Below, piece by piece: positions 16,489-24,972 of a DNA stretch of 64,000 nucleotides. Origin of the DNA: Lachnospiraceae bacterium. GTDB lineage: Bacteria; Bacillota; Clostridia; Lachnospirales; Lachnospiraceae. The position numbers and the translations under genes are program-made. The stretch lies in assembly GCA_024403555.1 (NCBI GenBank), contig JAKSRP010000005.1, positions 1 to 64,000 on the forward strand, written 5' to 3'. The notes beneath the pieces were generated by a model. That model saw only the letters and a program-made list of their open reading frames with translations, searched no databases and was not told the origin of the DNA. Positions within the stretch are counted from its first letter, which is position 1. The number at the start of each line of letters is the position of its first letter.

Positions 16489-16542
16489 ATGTGTCAGCTG
16501 GTGAAAATACCAGCTGACACATATTTGATTTATGGTATTTAG
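16489..16542 (+). CDS. Putative 17-aa leader peptide inside a perfect hairpin, overlapping the MBOAT start
   Basis: A strong Shine-Dalgarno (ggaaggag, 16481-16488) stands directly before an ATG that opens MCQLVKIPADTYLIYGI and stops at 16540-16542, 11 bases into the MBOAT gene. The first 34 bases form a perfect 14-bp stem (atgtgtcagctggt/accagctgacacat, loop gaaaat). The spacing of the Shine-Dalgarno to this ATG is too tight to be ideal. The hairpin may instead bring the same Shine-Dalgarno close to the MBOAT ATG, or simply terminate the upstream gene. Confidence 0.35.
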   Translation: MCQLVKIPADTYLIYGI

Positions 16543-17926
16543 TTCATTTGTTTTTATTTGTATATTTCTTCCGGCAGCATTTGTTTTAGACAGAATTATG
16601 CCAAATGTAAAGCTGAAGAACCTGGTATTAATGGTTTTAAGTGTTCTATTTTATGCATATGGCGAAATGTTTTATGTTCTTTTGATGATTCTGTCTTCCA
16701 TCATCAATTATGCAGGAGCATTGTTGATCGACAAAGGCCAGAAGAAAAAATTATTTTTAGGATTAACCGTTATTATAGATCTCGGAATTTTATGTGTTTT
16801 TAAATATACAGGATTCATTATTGAAACCTTGAATTCGTTTATCTCTTATGGTTTTCACGTACCAGAGATTGCATTGCCGATTGGTATTTCCTTCTTTACC
16901 TTCCAGGCATTGTCCTACGTAGTGGATGTATACCGAGGAGAGGTGGAAGTTCAGAAAAATTATGGAAATGTATTATTATATATTTCTTTCTTCCCACAGT
17001 TAATTGCGGGTCCAATCGTAAAATATCATGATATTAACAAACAGATTGCAGACAGAGAAGAAACCTCTGAGCTAACAGCAAAGGGTTTTCGAAGATTTAT
17101 CGTTGGTCTTAGCAAGAAGGTCTTGATTGCCAATACAATGGGTGGTATTGCAGATATTATTTTTAACATGACTGCTGCAAGCATCAATTTACCACTTGCA
17201 TGGCTGGGCGCTGTTGCCTATGCATTCCAGATTTTCTATGACTTCAGTGGTTATAGTGATATGGCGATTGGTCTTGGATGGATCTTCGGATTCCGCATCA
17301 AGGAAAACTTCTTGCATCCATATGGTGCATCAAGCATCAAGGATTTCTGGAGAAAATGGCACGTCTCCCTTTCCACCTGGTTTAAGGATTATGTATACAT
17401 CCCATTAGGCGGAAATCGTAAGGGAAAAGGACGAACAGTCATCAATAAATTTATCGTATTTTTCCTTACCGGTTTATGGCATGGTGCAGCATGGACCTTT
17501 GTATTATGGGGACTTTATCATGGAGCATTTTTAATGCTTGAGGAAGTGATCCCTGCATTACAGAAGCTTCCAAAGCTGATTGGAAACATTTACAGCTTGA
17601 TCGTAGTGGTAGTTGGATTTGTCATCTTCCGTGCAGAATCCATTGGACAGGCAGGAATGATGATCGCAAAGATGTTTACTGGCATGGGTGCGAATGCTGA
17701 AGCGGCAACAACAATCAGCTACCTTTTAAATCCATGGAATGTATGTATCCTGATTGTGGCATTCTTATTTATGGCACCAGTTCAGTCGGTATTATCAAAA
17801 ACAAATATAAAAGAAAATGGTATCGTCGATAAGCTTACCTATGTTGTGGTAATTGTCTTATTTGCATGGTGTATGCTCAGATTATCTGCAAGCACCTACA
17901 ATCCATTTATCTATTTCAGATTCTAG
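16532..17926 (+). CDS. MBOAT family O-acyltransferase (AlgI/DltB-like)
   Basis: A 464-aa polytopic membrane protein with about ten hydrophobic segments. MBOAT hallmarks are PIGISFFTFQALSYVVDVYRG, the DFWRKWHVSLSTWFKDYVYIP core, and the catalytic His in FFLTGLWHGAAWTFVLWG. AlgI-type enzymes move acetyl groups across the membrane for O-acetylation of an exported polysaccharide. The next gene encodes a DHHW/AlgJ-like protein, the standard partner that transfers the acetyl group outside. No Shine-Dalgarno immediately precedes the ATG; translation may depend on the upstream hairpin or leader ORF. Which polymer is acetylated cannot be told. Confidence 0.93.
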   Translation: MVFSSFVFICIFLPAAFVLDRIMPNVKLKNLVLMVLSVLFYAYGEMFYVLLMILSSIINYAGALLIDKGQKKKLFLGLTVIIDLGILCVFKYTGFIIETLNSFISYGFHVPEIALPIGISFFTFQALSYVVDVYRGEVEVQKNYGNVLLYISFFPQLIAGPIVKYHDINKQIADREETSELTAKGFRRFIVGLSKKVLIANTMGGIADIIFNMTAASINLPLAWLGAVAYAFQIFYDFSGYSDMAIGLGWIFGFRIKENFLHPYGASSIKDFWRKWHVSLSTWFKDYVYIPLGGNRKGKGRTVINKFIVFFLTGLWHGAAWTFVLWGLYHGAFLMLEEVIPALQKLPKLIGNIYSLIVVVVGFVIFRAESIGQAGMMIAKMFTGMGANAEAATTISYLLNPWNVCILIVAFLFMAPVQSVLSKTNIKENGIVDKLTYVVVIVLFAWCMLRLSASTYNPFIYFRF

Positions 17927-17940
17927 AAGGGAGGATACAT

Positions 17941-19374
17941 ATGAAAAATTTAAGTAGTAAAATCTTTATTCTTGTATGTTTATTAATATGTATACTTCCA
18001 TCCTGTGGACTTTTCATTTTCTCAAGTGGATCAGCAACAAAAGAAGAGAAAATGACGATTCCTGCGTTTAAAACAGAGGAAGGCAAGGTAAATAAAAGCT
18101 ATTTTTCTGAATTGGGAGATTATTTTGCAAAATCATTTGCACTTCGTACTCAGTTTATTGATACGGATGCTAAAATTCAAGGAGATGTATTTAAGGTGTC
18201 CAATAACGATGGTGTCATAAAGGGCGAAGACGGATGGCTATATTATGCTTCGTCTGTGGACGATTATCTTGGGGAAAATACTCTTTCTGAGCGTGGTATC
18301 TACAATGTGGTAAATAATTTAAATCTTTTACAGGAATATGTAGAAGGTCGTGGCGCTGAGTTTTATTTTACCGTGGCACCAAATAAGAACTCCTTGTATG
18401 GAGAGAATATGCCGGATTATGCCCAGAAGAAAACAGGCGCAAAGAATAATTTTGCCTTACTTCAGGAAGAAATTGAAAAAACAAAGGATGTAAATTACAT
18501 TGATTTATATAACACCTTTAAACAACAACCGGAAATTCTTTATTTAAAGAGAGATTCCCACTGGAATAATAAAGGTGCTGTACTTGCATATAATACCATC
18601 TTAAATAAGATGGGAATCAATCATGATTCTATGGAGACCACAAAGGCAGTCCGTGAAAAGAACTATGTGGGCGATTTAAGTGATATGCTTTATCCGGAAT
18701 CATCTGCTAATAACGATGCATATCTCGAGTGGAATTATGATTATCAATATGAAGACAATGTAAAGTATACAGGTGGCTCTGATGATCTAACCGAATCATG
18801 GCTTACAACAGAAAATAAAAAGGGAGATCATTCTTTACTCATGTTTCGTGATTCCTTCGGTAATACCTTAATTCCATTGCTTTCTAATGTATTTGGCAAG
18901 GGCTATTATTCTAAGGCTGCCAACTATAATATTGAAGAGTTGATGGATCAGTATCAGCCGGAATACGTTCTCGCGGAAAAAGTAGAGCGAAATATTCGTG
19001 AATATGGAGTTTCTCCATCGGTTATGTCTGCACCAGAGCGTGAATTAGACGAGCATGTAACAATAAAAGATGGTAAATCGGAGATTGCTGTCGAATTTGA
19101 AGAAAGCTATACAGACGATGCATACTATGAAGTCAGAGGTGAGTGTGAATGCAAATGCTTAGAAGTAGATTCTGATATTTATATTGGTATCACCCAGAAC
19201 GGAACTACAAAGTATTACGAAGCATTTACCTTGACAACGGAATCGGGAAGCGATCGTGGATTTTTGATGTATCTGAAGAAGAATCAGATTACAGAAGATG
19301 AAGTGGTCATCGATGTTCTTGTGAAAAATGGAGACAGTTTCACAAAAATCGCATCCGAAAAGCATGGATTATAG
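17941..19374 (+). CDS. DHHW family protein (AlgJ/AlgX-like acetyltransferase partner)
   Basis: This 477-aa protein has an N-terminal signal or membrane anchor (residues 7-30) and a periplasm-facing SGNH-hydrolase-like domain. The family motif is present as RDSHWNNKGAVLAY, and the downstream Ser motif as LLMFRDSFGNTLIP. A VIKGEDGWLYYA stretch precedes these, as in AlgJ/AlgX. Together with the MBOAT gene ending 14 bp upstream it should O-acetylate an extracellular glycan. The start is the ATG behind agaagggagg; the frame is open further upstream but that overlaps the MBOAT gene. The cysteine in LPSCG is not a good lipobox. Confidence 0.88.
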   Translation: MKNLSSKIFILVCLLICILPSCGLFIFSSGSATKEEKMTIPAFKTEEGKVNKSYFSELGDYFAKSFALRTQFIDTDAKIQGDVFKVSNNDGVIKGEDGWLYYASSVDDYLGENTLSERGIYNVVNNLNLLQEYVEGRGAEFYFTVAPNKNSLYGENMPDYAQKKTGAKNNFALLQEEIEKTKDVNYIDLYNTFKQQPEILYLKRDSHWNNKGAVLAYNTILNKMGINHDSMETTKAVREKNYVGDLSDMLYPESSANNDAYLEWNYDYQYEDNVKYTGGSDDLTESWLTTENKKGDHSLLMFRDSFGNTLIPLLSNVFGKGYYSKAANYNIEELMDQYQPEYVLAEKVERNIREYGVSPSVMSAPERELDEHVTIKDGKSEIAVEFEESYTDDAYYEVRGECECKCLEVDSDIYIGITQNGTTKYYEAFTLTTESGSDRGFLMYLKKNQITEDEVVIDVLVKNGDSFTKIASEKHGL

Positions 19375-19391
19375 GAAGGAGGAAGAATGAT

Positions 19392-20336
19392 ATGAAAAAC
19401 AGGATGATGAAATTCTTCTCTCTTATGATCGTGATGGTGGCTGTGCTAGCTGCACTTACGGGCTGCAAAAAAAGCGAAACGGCTACCGACAGTGTTAAGG
19501 TTGAAGATGGATATGTGGAAACAATCGTAAAGATGGATCATGATATGAGTGTGGAAGAGGTTCTTAAGGAAGCAGAGATTACTCTTGGCGAAAAAGATGA
19601 GGTGACGCCTGCACTTAACGAAACCGTGAAGAAGGACGATACCATTTCCATCGTTCGTTATGCAAATGTTACCGTAAAGGCGGACAAAAAAGAGTATCAG
19701 GTGAATGCTTTAGGCGGTCGTGTTAAGGATGCTCTTAAGGAAGCAGGTATCACATTAGGAAAAAATGATGTGGTCAATCATGATGAAAAGGCATATTTAA
19801 CCGAAGGCATGGAGTTATCTGTCACTAGAATGAGTCAGGTTACATTTGTTGCGGATGGAAAGACGAAAAATATGCTTACGGAAGCAGAAACGGTTAAGGA
19901 TTTTCTTGCAGATCAGAATGTAAAGGTGGGCAAAGATGACCGTCTGTCCATGAAAGAAAGCGATAAGCTTACCGATGGATCAAAGCTTGTTTTAAAACGA
20001 GTTACTTATAAAGAAAAAACGGTAACGGAATCCATTCCTTATTCCACAAGCTATCGTACAAACAGAAGCATGAATTCTGGCACTTCGAGAGTGACAAGAA
20101 GCGGAGTAAACGGCCAGAAGAAAGTTAAATACCGCATTTGTTATGTGGATGGAAAGGAAGAGTCGAAGAAACAGATTTCCAGTTCTGTGATTAAAAATCC
20201 ACAGAACCGAGTGATTGTTCGTGGTACGAAACCATCGAAACGTATCGTAAAGAAATGGAAAGAAGTAGAATGTGACGGAACAGTCATCTGGCATATCAAA
20301 TACAGTGATGGAACCACAAAAATTTATTATCGATAA
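19392..20336 (+). CDS. Lipoprotein with DUF348 ubiquitin-like repeats and G5 domain
   Basis: This 314-aa protein begins with a lipoprotein signal (hydrophobic core ending LTGC, Cys about residue 25). Three DUF348-type repeats follow, recognisable as SVEEVLKEAEITLGEKDEV, RVKDALKEAGITLGKNDVV and TVKDFLADQNVKVGKDDRL. The C terminus fits a G5 domain (VTYKEKTVTESIPYSTSYR ... WHIKYSDGTTKIYYR). YabE-like proteins share this DUF348-G5 layout and usually carry a cell-wall-active domain after it, which this one lacks. It probably adheres to peptidoglycan or N-acetylglucosamine polymers. It is 17 bp after the DHHW gene. Confidence 0.85.
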   Translation: MKNRMMKFFSLMIVMVAVLAALTGCKKSETATDSVKVEDGYVETIVKMDHDMSVEEVLKEAEITLGEKDEVTPALNETVKKDDTISIVRYANVTVKADKKEYQVNALGGRVKDALKEAGITLGKNDVVNHDEKAYLTEGMELSVTRMSQVTFVADGKTKNMLTEAETVKDFLADQNVKVGKDDRLSMKESDKLTDGSKLVLKRVTYKEKTVTESIPYSTSYRTNRSMNSGTSRVTRSGVNGQKKVKYRICYVDGKEESKKQISSSVIKNPQNRVIVRGTKPSKRIVKKWKEVECDGTVIWHIKYSDGTTKIYYR

Positions 20337-20401
20337 GTTGTTGTAAATAAAATAAGAATAAATCGGAATACATAATTACATAAAAGCTGGAGGTGGAAAT
20401 A

Positions 20402-20581
20402 GTGGATTTAAAAGTTGGTGAAGTAATTAAGATGAAAAAGCCTCATCCATGTGGCTGCAATGAGTGGAAGATTCTGCGTACAGGCATTGATTTTCGCTTG
20501 GAATGTGCAGGCTGTGGAAGACAGGTCATGGTAACAAGAAAAAATGTGGAAAAGAACTTCCGCGGATATATAGAAAAGTAG
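20402..20581 (+). CDS. DUF951 domain-containing protein
   Basis: A 59-aa zinc-ribbon-like protein, MDLKVGEVIKMKKPHPCGC, then NEWKILRTGIDFRLECAGCGRQVM. The CGC and CAGC pairs form a four-Cys site. DUF951 is a conserved small protein of Firmicutes, often near the rpsF-ssb-rpsR block, as it is here about 3 kb away; its function is unknown. I start it at the GTG at 20402, six bases after ggaggtgg (20389-20396). The in-frame GTG at 20393 overlaps the Shine-Dalgarno and is unlikely. Confidence 0.88.
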   Translation: MDLKVGEVIKMKKPHPCGCNEWKILRTGIDFRLECAGCGRQVMVTRKNVEKNFRGYIEK

Positions 20582-20605
20582 AATAATGATGTGAATACGT
20601 TATAA

Positions 20606-20636
20606 AAAGAAGGCAGCAAGAAAATTGCTGCCTTTC
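20606..20636. terminator. Bidirectional terminator between DUF951 and the RpiR gene
   Basis: Arms aaggcagca and tgctgcctt flank agaaaat. T-rich tracts follow on both strands, serving two convergent genes. Confidence 0.8.
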
Positions 20637-20637
20637 A

Positions 20638-21510
20638 TTATTTCGTATAATATCCCATTTCAGAGAAAATGGCTTTGGTTTCGACAACTTCCTGCTTAAT
20701 CTTTTCATAATCCTTAGTTGCAAGTCCCATAAACAAAGCATCGATAATAATGGACTGGACGGTAAAGGATGTTTGAGAGATAAGTCGCAGGTTGTTTTCT
20801 GTGATAGAAGTAAACAGCGTTACAGTTGCCTTCTCCGCCAGTTTGTGGTTGCCAAATTGGGTAATGAGAAGAATATCGGCACCACGGTCGTGAGCAAGCT
20901 GAATATACTGCTGGTTGGCTTCCGATTTACCCAGGGCAGTAAAGCAGATGAAAATGTCTCCCTCGCCGATTAAAGTCAAAGATTCTAAGCGTAAGTGTGG
21001 ATCATCGTAGAAGATGGACTGGATGCCAAGTCTCATCAGTTTTACCTGCATCTCTTTCGCAAGGATTGAGCTGGTTCCAAGACCATTGAGATAGATCTTC
21101 TTTCCATTGATGGCTGCCTGGTGAATGAGATTCACGGCTTGTTCGAGAGCTACTGGATCTAAGGTTTTTGCGGTGCTTTCGATGGATGCTACGGTAAATG
21201 CTGCCAGCTTCTTGTAGATATCATGAGTGGAGTCGGATTTTTTTATATCCGTTGGGGTTGGAAAGTTTTTGTCTGCAGCTAAATCTGCGGATAATTGAAG
21301 TTTTAAATCCGTATAACCGTCCATATCGATTTTTTTGGCAAATCGAATGACAGCAGCTTCGCTTACATCACTTGCTTTTGCAAGTGCCTTGGTGGACATG
21401 GATACCACGTCGGCAGGATTCTTCATAATATAGTCAGCCAGTCGCTTATCTGTATCTGATAAGAATGGTAGGGATGATTCAATTCTGGATAATAAATTTA
21501 CAGTAGACAT
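20638..21510 (-). CDS. MurR/RpiR family transcriptional regulator
   Basis: A 290-aa regulator with an N-terminal RpiR helix-turn-helix domain (LADYIMKNPADVV, TKALAKASDVSEAAVIRFAKKI) and a C-terminal SIS sugar-phosphate isomerase-like domain (IYLNGLGTSSILAKEM and DIFICFTALGKSEANQQYI). SIS domains of this family sense phosphosugars. It is divergent from nagB-nagA, so an amino-sugar phosphate such as glucosamine 6-phosphate or N-acetylglucosamine 6-phosphate is the likely ligand. Palindromic gaaat/atttc elements in the shared intergenic region are probable binding sites. Confidence 0.92.
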   Translation of the reverse strand: MSTVNLLSRIESSLPFLSDTDKRLADYIMKNPADVVSMSTKALAKASDVSEAAVIRFAKKIDMDGYTDLKLQLSADLAADKNFPTPTDIKKSDSTHDIYKKLAAFTVASIESTAKTLDPVALEQAVNLIHQAAINGKKIYLNGLGTSSILAKEMQVKLMRLGIQSIFYDDPHLRLESLTLIGEGDIFICFTALGKSEANQQYIQLAHDRGADILLITQFGNHKLAEKATVTLFTSITENNLRLISQTSFTVQSIIIDALFMGLATKDYEKIKQEVVETKAIFSEMGYYTK

Positions 21511-21584
21511 AAGGGTTCTCCTGATTATTTTCGTTTATTCTATTTCAATTATAAATTATGGCATTTCATAAAACAACAACTGCG

Positions 21585-21668
21585 TGAAATTTTATTTCAT
21601 AAATTTGTGAAAATGCTTGAAATTAAATTTTATTTATGTTACAGTGAAAGTGTAATAAAATTTCACAC
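21585..21668 (+). promoter_or_regulatory. nagB promoter and candidate RpiR operators
   Basis: TTGAAA (21617-21622), a 17-bp spacer and TACAGT (21640-21645) form the promoter. Upstream is the palindrome TGAAATTTTATTTCA (21585-21599). The related tgaaattaaattttattta overlaps -35, and the half-inverted aataaaatttcac (21655-21667) follows -10, so repressor sites would bracket the promoter. Confidence 0.6.
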
Positions 21669-21712
21669 AAACCGATACGCAATGAAATAAATGAAGATAT
21701 GGAGGTAGCAAT

Positions 21713-22456
21713 ATGAAGTTAATTTGTTGTAAAGATTATGAAGATATGAGTAAACACGTGGCGCAGGATATTTTAGCTGAAGTAAAAGCGAATCCTGAAA
21801 TTGTATTAGGTCTTGCAACTGGTTCTACCCCGGAAGGATGCTATAAATATATGGTAGAAGCTTATGAAGCCGGAGAAGCTGATTTTTCTAAAGTAAGCAG
21901 CGTAAACTTAGATGAATATGTAGGACTCGGCCCAGATGATGATCAGGGATACCGTTACTTTATGAATAAACACTTATTTGATCATGTAAATATTGATAAA
22001 GCCAATACTTATGTGCCAAATGGTCTTGCCAAAACTTCCGAGGAAGCATGTGCAGAACATGAAGCGAATATCGAAAAGCTTGGCGGTATTGATGTTCAAC
22101 TTTTAGGACTTGGTGGAAATGGTCACATCGGCTTTAATGAACCTGGGGAAAGCTTTGTGAAAGGTACACATATCGTAGATTTAACACCAGGAACAATTGA
22201 AGCGAATGCAAGATTTTTTGAAAGCATTGACGATGTTCCGAAACAGGCATATTCTATGGGTGTAGGTAATATTTTGGATGCGCAGAAGGTCATTCTTGCC
22301 GTTTCCGGAACACGAAAAGCACAGGCGCTATATGAAGTGATTTACGGAAGCATTTGTCCGAAAGTGCAGGGGAGTATCCTTCAGCTTCATAAGAATGTAG
22401 TAATTTACGCAGATGAAGAAGCATTAAGCGTAATTAGAGAAAAGGGGCTGCTTTAA
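21713..22456 (+). CDS. nagB: Glucosamine-6-phosphate deaminase
   Basis: This 247-aa enzyme converts glucosamine 6-phosphate to fructose 6-phosphate and ammonia, the last step of N-acetylglucosamine entry into glycolysis. Signature parts are LATGSTPEGCYKYMVE, VNLDEYVGL with the catalytic Asp, and LGLGGNGHIGFNEPG with the active-site His. The length is the short, monomeric-type form typical of Firmicutes. RBS ggaggtagcaat precedes the ATG. The neighbouring nagA starts one base after the stop codon, and the RpiR regulator is divergent. Confidence 0.97.
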   Translation: MKLICCKDYEDMSKHVAQDILAEVKANPEIVLGLATGSTPEGCYKYMVEAYEAGEADFSKVSSVNLDEYVGLGPDDDQGYRYFMNKHLFDHVNIDKANTYVPNGLAKTSEEACAEHEANIEKLGGIDVQLLGLGGNGHIGFNEPGESFVKGTHIVDLTPGTIEANARFFESIDDVPKQAYSMGVGNILDAQKVILAVSGTRKAQALYEVIYGSICPKVQGSILQLHKNVVIYADEEALSVIREKGLL

Positions 22457-22457
22457 A

Positions 22458-23576
22458 ATGATTATAAAGAACGGATTGGTTTTTACGGACCAGGGAAGAT
22501 TTGAATGTAAGGATCTGTATGTAGAAGAAGGCAGATTTGTAGCTGCAAAAGCAGAAGTAAGCAATCAGACAGAAATTGATGCAACCGGATGCAAGGTAAT
22601 TCCGGGGATGGTGGATGTACACAGCCATGGGGCTGCCGGATATGATTTTGGTGATGCAACACCAGAAGGTTTAGAAGCAATTCTTACTTATGAAAGGGAA
22701 CACGGGATTACTTCTTACTGTCCAACATCGATGACCGTATCAAAAGAAGAATTATGTACCATTTTCCCGACTATTTTTCAAATTGATCAGAACAAAAAGC
22801 TTGCAAAAATTGCAGGAATCCATATGGAAGGACCATTTATCGCCCCAGCTAAGAAAGGTGCGCAGAATGAGATTTATATTAAGCCAGCCAATAAAGCATT
22901 TTTTGAAGAATGTCAGGAAGCAGCGGGTGGAATGATCAAAGTGATCACCATGGCACCAGAAGAGGGTGCGAATATGGATTTTGTTCGTGAGATGAAGGAT
23001 CAGGTGCATATCTCGTTAGGACACACCTGCGCGAATTATGAAACCGCTAAGGAAGCATTTGCCGCAGGAGCAGATCACGTCACACATTGTTTTAATGCTA
23101 TGCAGCCACTCAACCACCGTGAACCGGGGCTTGTTGGGGCAGCGATGGAAGATGATCACGCAATGATTGAGATTATCAGTGATGGTGTGCATATTCATCC
23201 GGCAATGATTAAGATGATGTTTGATCATGTGGGGCCGGAACGTATGGTATTGATCAGTGATTCTCTTTCCGCAACGGGCGTGGCTAATGGAATGTATGAA
23301 TTTGGTGGACAGCCATTTATCGTAAAAGATGGCAAGGGAACGCTTCTTGACGGCACGATTGCAGGATCTACGACCAATCTTTTTGAATGCATGAAGAGGG
23401 CGATGGAGTTTGGGGTGCCAGAAGAATGGGCTATCCTTGCTGCAACAAGAAATCCTGCAAAATCCATTGGGGTTTATGATCAGGTAGGTTCTATTGCTCC
23501 TGGTAAGGCGGCAGATTTCTTAATTGTCAGTGAAAATTATGAATTAAAAGAAGTCTTTGTAGATGGCGTAAATTAG
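22458..23576 (+). CDS. nagA: N-acetylglucosamine-6-phosphate deacetylase
   Basis: A 372-aa amidohydrolase that deacetylates N-acetylglucosamine 6-phosphate to feed NagB. The metal-site motif is GMVDVHSHGAAGYDF, the catalytic Glu lies in GIHMEGPFIAPAKKGAQ, ligand histidines are in LGHTCANYE and HCFNAM, and the catalytic Asp in LISDSLSATG. A composite beta-sandwich is formed by the N and C termini. It is translationally adjacent to nagB (1-bp gap). Together with the RpiR regulator this is a complete amino-sugar utilisation unit, without a transporter in this window. Confidence 0.96.
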   Translation: MIIKNGLVFTDQGRFECKDLYVEEGRFVAAKAEVSNQTEIDATGCKVIPGMVDVHSHGAAGYDFGDATPEGLEAILTYEREHGITSYCPTSMTVSKEELCTIFPTIFQIDQNKKLAKIAGIHMEGPFIAPAKKGAQNEIYIKPANKAFFEECQEAAGGMIKVITMAPEEGANMDFVREMKDQVHISLGHTCANYETAKEAFAAGADHVTHCFNAMQPLNHREPGLVGAAMEDDHAMIEIISDGVHIHPAMIKMMFDHVGPERMVLISDSLSATGVANGMYEFGGQPFIVKDGKGTLLDGTIAGSTTNLFECMKRAMEFGVPEEWAILAATRNPAKSIGVYDQVGSIAPGKAADFLIVSENYELKEVFVDGVN

Positions 23577-23599
23577 CCGTTTTGTTCAGAAAAAAATAC

Positions 23600-23628
23600 T
23601 TGATATTGCATATTTCATATGCTAAAAT
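23600..23628 (+). promoter_or_regulatory. Promoter of rpsF-ssb-rpsR
   Basis: TTGATA (23600-23605), 17-bp spacer, TAAAAT (23623-23628). The leader to 23706 contains a short attcc/ggaat hairpin and could carry an S6:S18 autoregulatory site, which I cannot confirm. Confidence 0.6.
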
Positions 23629-23706
23629 CTGAAATTGTGATAACATATTAATTCCTTGCTCATTCACATGAGGAATGGGCCATACAGACCAGAAGGAGGT
23701 GCAACT

Positions 23707-23994
23707 ATGGGTAAATATGAATTAGCATTAGTTGTAAACGCAAAGATCGAAGACGACGCTAGAGCAGAAGTTGTAGGCAAGATCAAAGCAATGATCGAAG
23801 GTTATAACGGTGTAATCACTAACGTTGATGAATGGGGTAAGAAAAAATTAGCTTACGAAATTCAGAAGATGAAAGAAGGATATTACTACTTCATCCAGTT
23901 CGACGCAGCTACAACAGTACCAGCTGAATTAGAAGCTAGACTTCGTATTAACGAAAACGTACTGCGTTTCTTATGCTTAAAACAGGAAGCATAA
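23707..23994 (+). CDS. rpsF: 30S ribosomal protein S6
   Basis: A 95-aa protein of the small-subunit platform that binds 16S rRNA jointly with S18. Typical features are the opening KYELALVVNAKI, the NVDEWGKKKLAYEIQKMKEGYYYFIQF strand-helix-strand and the ending RINENVLRFLCLKQE. The ATG at 23707 follows gaaggagg with ideal spacing; in-frame codons upstream (from 23656) lack a Shine-Dalgarno. It is first of the classic rpsF-ssb-rpsR operon. Confidence 0.97.
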   Translation: MGKYELALVVNAKIEDDARAEVVGKIKAMIEGYNGVITNVDEWGKKKLAYEIQKMKEGYYYFIQFDAATTVPAELEARLRINENVLRFLCLKQEA

Positions 23995-24012
23995 GACAGA
24001 GGAGGAATCCAC

Positions 24013-24510
24013 ATGAATAAAGTCGTATTAATGGGACGTCTCACAAGAGATCCTAACGTAAGATACTCTCAGGGAGATCGACCAATGGCAGTTGCAAGAT
24101 ATACTCTTGCAGTAGATCGACGATTCAGAAGAGAAGGCGAACCTGATGCAGATTTCATTGGCTGCGTAGCATTTGGCAGACAGGGAGAATTTGCAGAAAA
24201 GTACTTAAAACAGGGTACAAAAATCGCCATCACAGGTAGAATTCAGACAGGTAGCTATATCGGTAAAGACGGAAACAGAGTTTACACAACAGACGTAATT
24301 GTAGAAGAACAGGAATTTGCTGAAAGCAAAGCATCCCAGAATCAGTACCAGGCTTCTAACCAGGGCAACTTTGGTGGAGCAGGTAACTACAATGGCGGTG
24401 GAAACTTTGGTGGTTTTGAACCAGCTGGCAAACCAGCACCAAGCGCAGCAGCAGGTGACGGTTTCATGAGCATTCCGGACGGAATCGAAGAAGAGTTACC
24501 ATTTAGTTAA
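24013..24510 (+). CDS. ssb: Single-stranded DNA-binding protein
   Basis: A 165-aa SSB with an N-terminal OB fold of about 105 residues (MNKVVLMGRLTRDPNVRYSQ, FIGCVAFGRQGEFAEKYLKQGTKIAITGRIQTGSY). A flexible glycine/asparagine-rich linker follows. The acidic tail is IPDGIEEELPFS, close to the DDDLPF consensus that recruits replication and repair partners. It protects single-stranded DNA during replication, recombination and repair. It lies between rpsF and rpsR as in most Firmicutes. Confidence 0.97.
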   Translation: MNKVVLMGRLTRDPNVRYSQGDRPMAVARYTLAVDRRFRREGEPDADFIGCVAFGRQGEFAEKYLKQGTKIAITGRIQTGSYIGKDGNRVYTTDVIVEEQEFAESKASQNQYQASNQGNFGGAGNYNGGGNFGGFEPAGKPAPSAAAGDGFMSIPDGIEEELPFS

Positions 24511-24530
24511 GATTTTAGGAGGTAATATCA

Positions 24531-24782
24531 ATGGCTTACAATAGAGGCGACGGCGCTAGAAGACGCGGCGGAAGAAGAAGACGTAAAGTTTGTATTTTCT
24601 GCGTAGACAAGAATGCAGTAATCGATTACAAAGATACAAACAAATTAAAGAGATACGTATCTGAAAGAGGTAAAATCTTACCTCGTCGTATTACAGGAAC
24701 ATGTGCTAAACACCAGAGAGCTTTAACAGTAGCGATCAAACGTGCTAGACACTTATCCTTAATGCCATACGTAGCTGAATAA
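24531..24782 (+). CDS. rpsR: 30S ribosomal protein S18
   Basis: An 83-aa basic ribosomal protein with the CxxC pair [41 protein letters not shown], and the ending [16 protein letters not shown]. The four-Cys form would bind zinc; here three cysteines are visible (two in CIFC and one in GTCAKH) with His completing the site, as in many S18 proteins. It is last in the operon and is followed by a terminator. Confidence 0.97.
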   Translation: MAYNRGDGARRRGGRRRRKVCIFCVDKNAVIDYKDTNKLKRYVSERGKILPRRITGTCAKHQRALTVAIKRARHLSLMPYVAE

Positions 24783-24813
24783 TCAGTCGTATCATTAGAT
24801 AATCACAAAAGAA

Positions 24814-24850
24814 CGAACCCTTCGGTTAGAGATAACCGGAGGGTTTTTTT
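24814..24850 (+). terminator. Terminator of rpsF-ssb-rpsR
   Basis: Arms aacccttcggtta (24816-24828) and taaccggagggtt (24833-24845) close a gaga loop, with a T tract after. Confidence 0.9.
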
Positions 24851-24863
24851 ATATACCAAAAAG

Positions 24864-24914
24864 TTACCACTGGTAAATAATTAGCTTGACATCATGGTTT
24901 ACCACTGGTATACT
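24864..24914 (+). promoter_or_regulatory. Consensus promoter with two identical palindromic operators
   Basis: TTGACA (24886-24891), 17-bp spacer and TATACT (24909-24914). The palindrome TTACCACTGGTA occurs at 24864-24875 (extended to ...TAA at 24876) and again at 24899-24910, overlapping the -10 box. The two centres are 35 bp apart. GntR/FadR-type repressors commonly use such sites. Confidence 0.72.
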
Positions 24915-24972
24915 GTAATCAGAAACAGGAAAAAGTGTTGATTATAGTATTTGTAGTGAAGGAGTCGGAATT

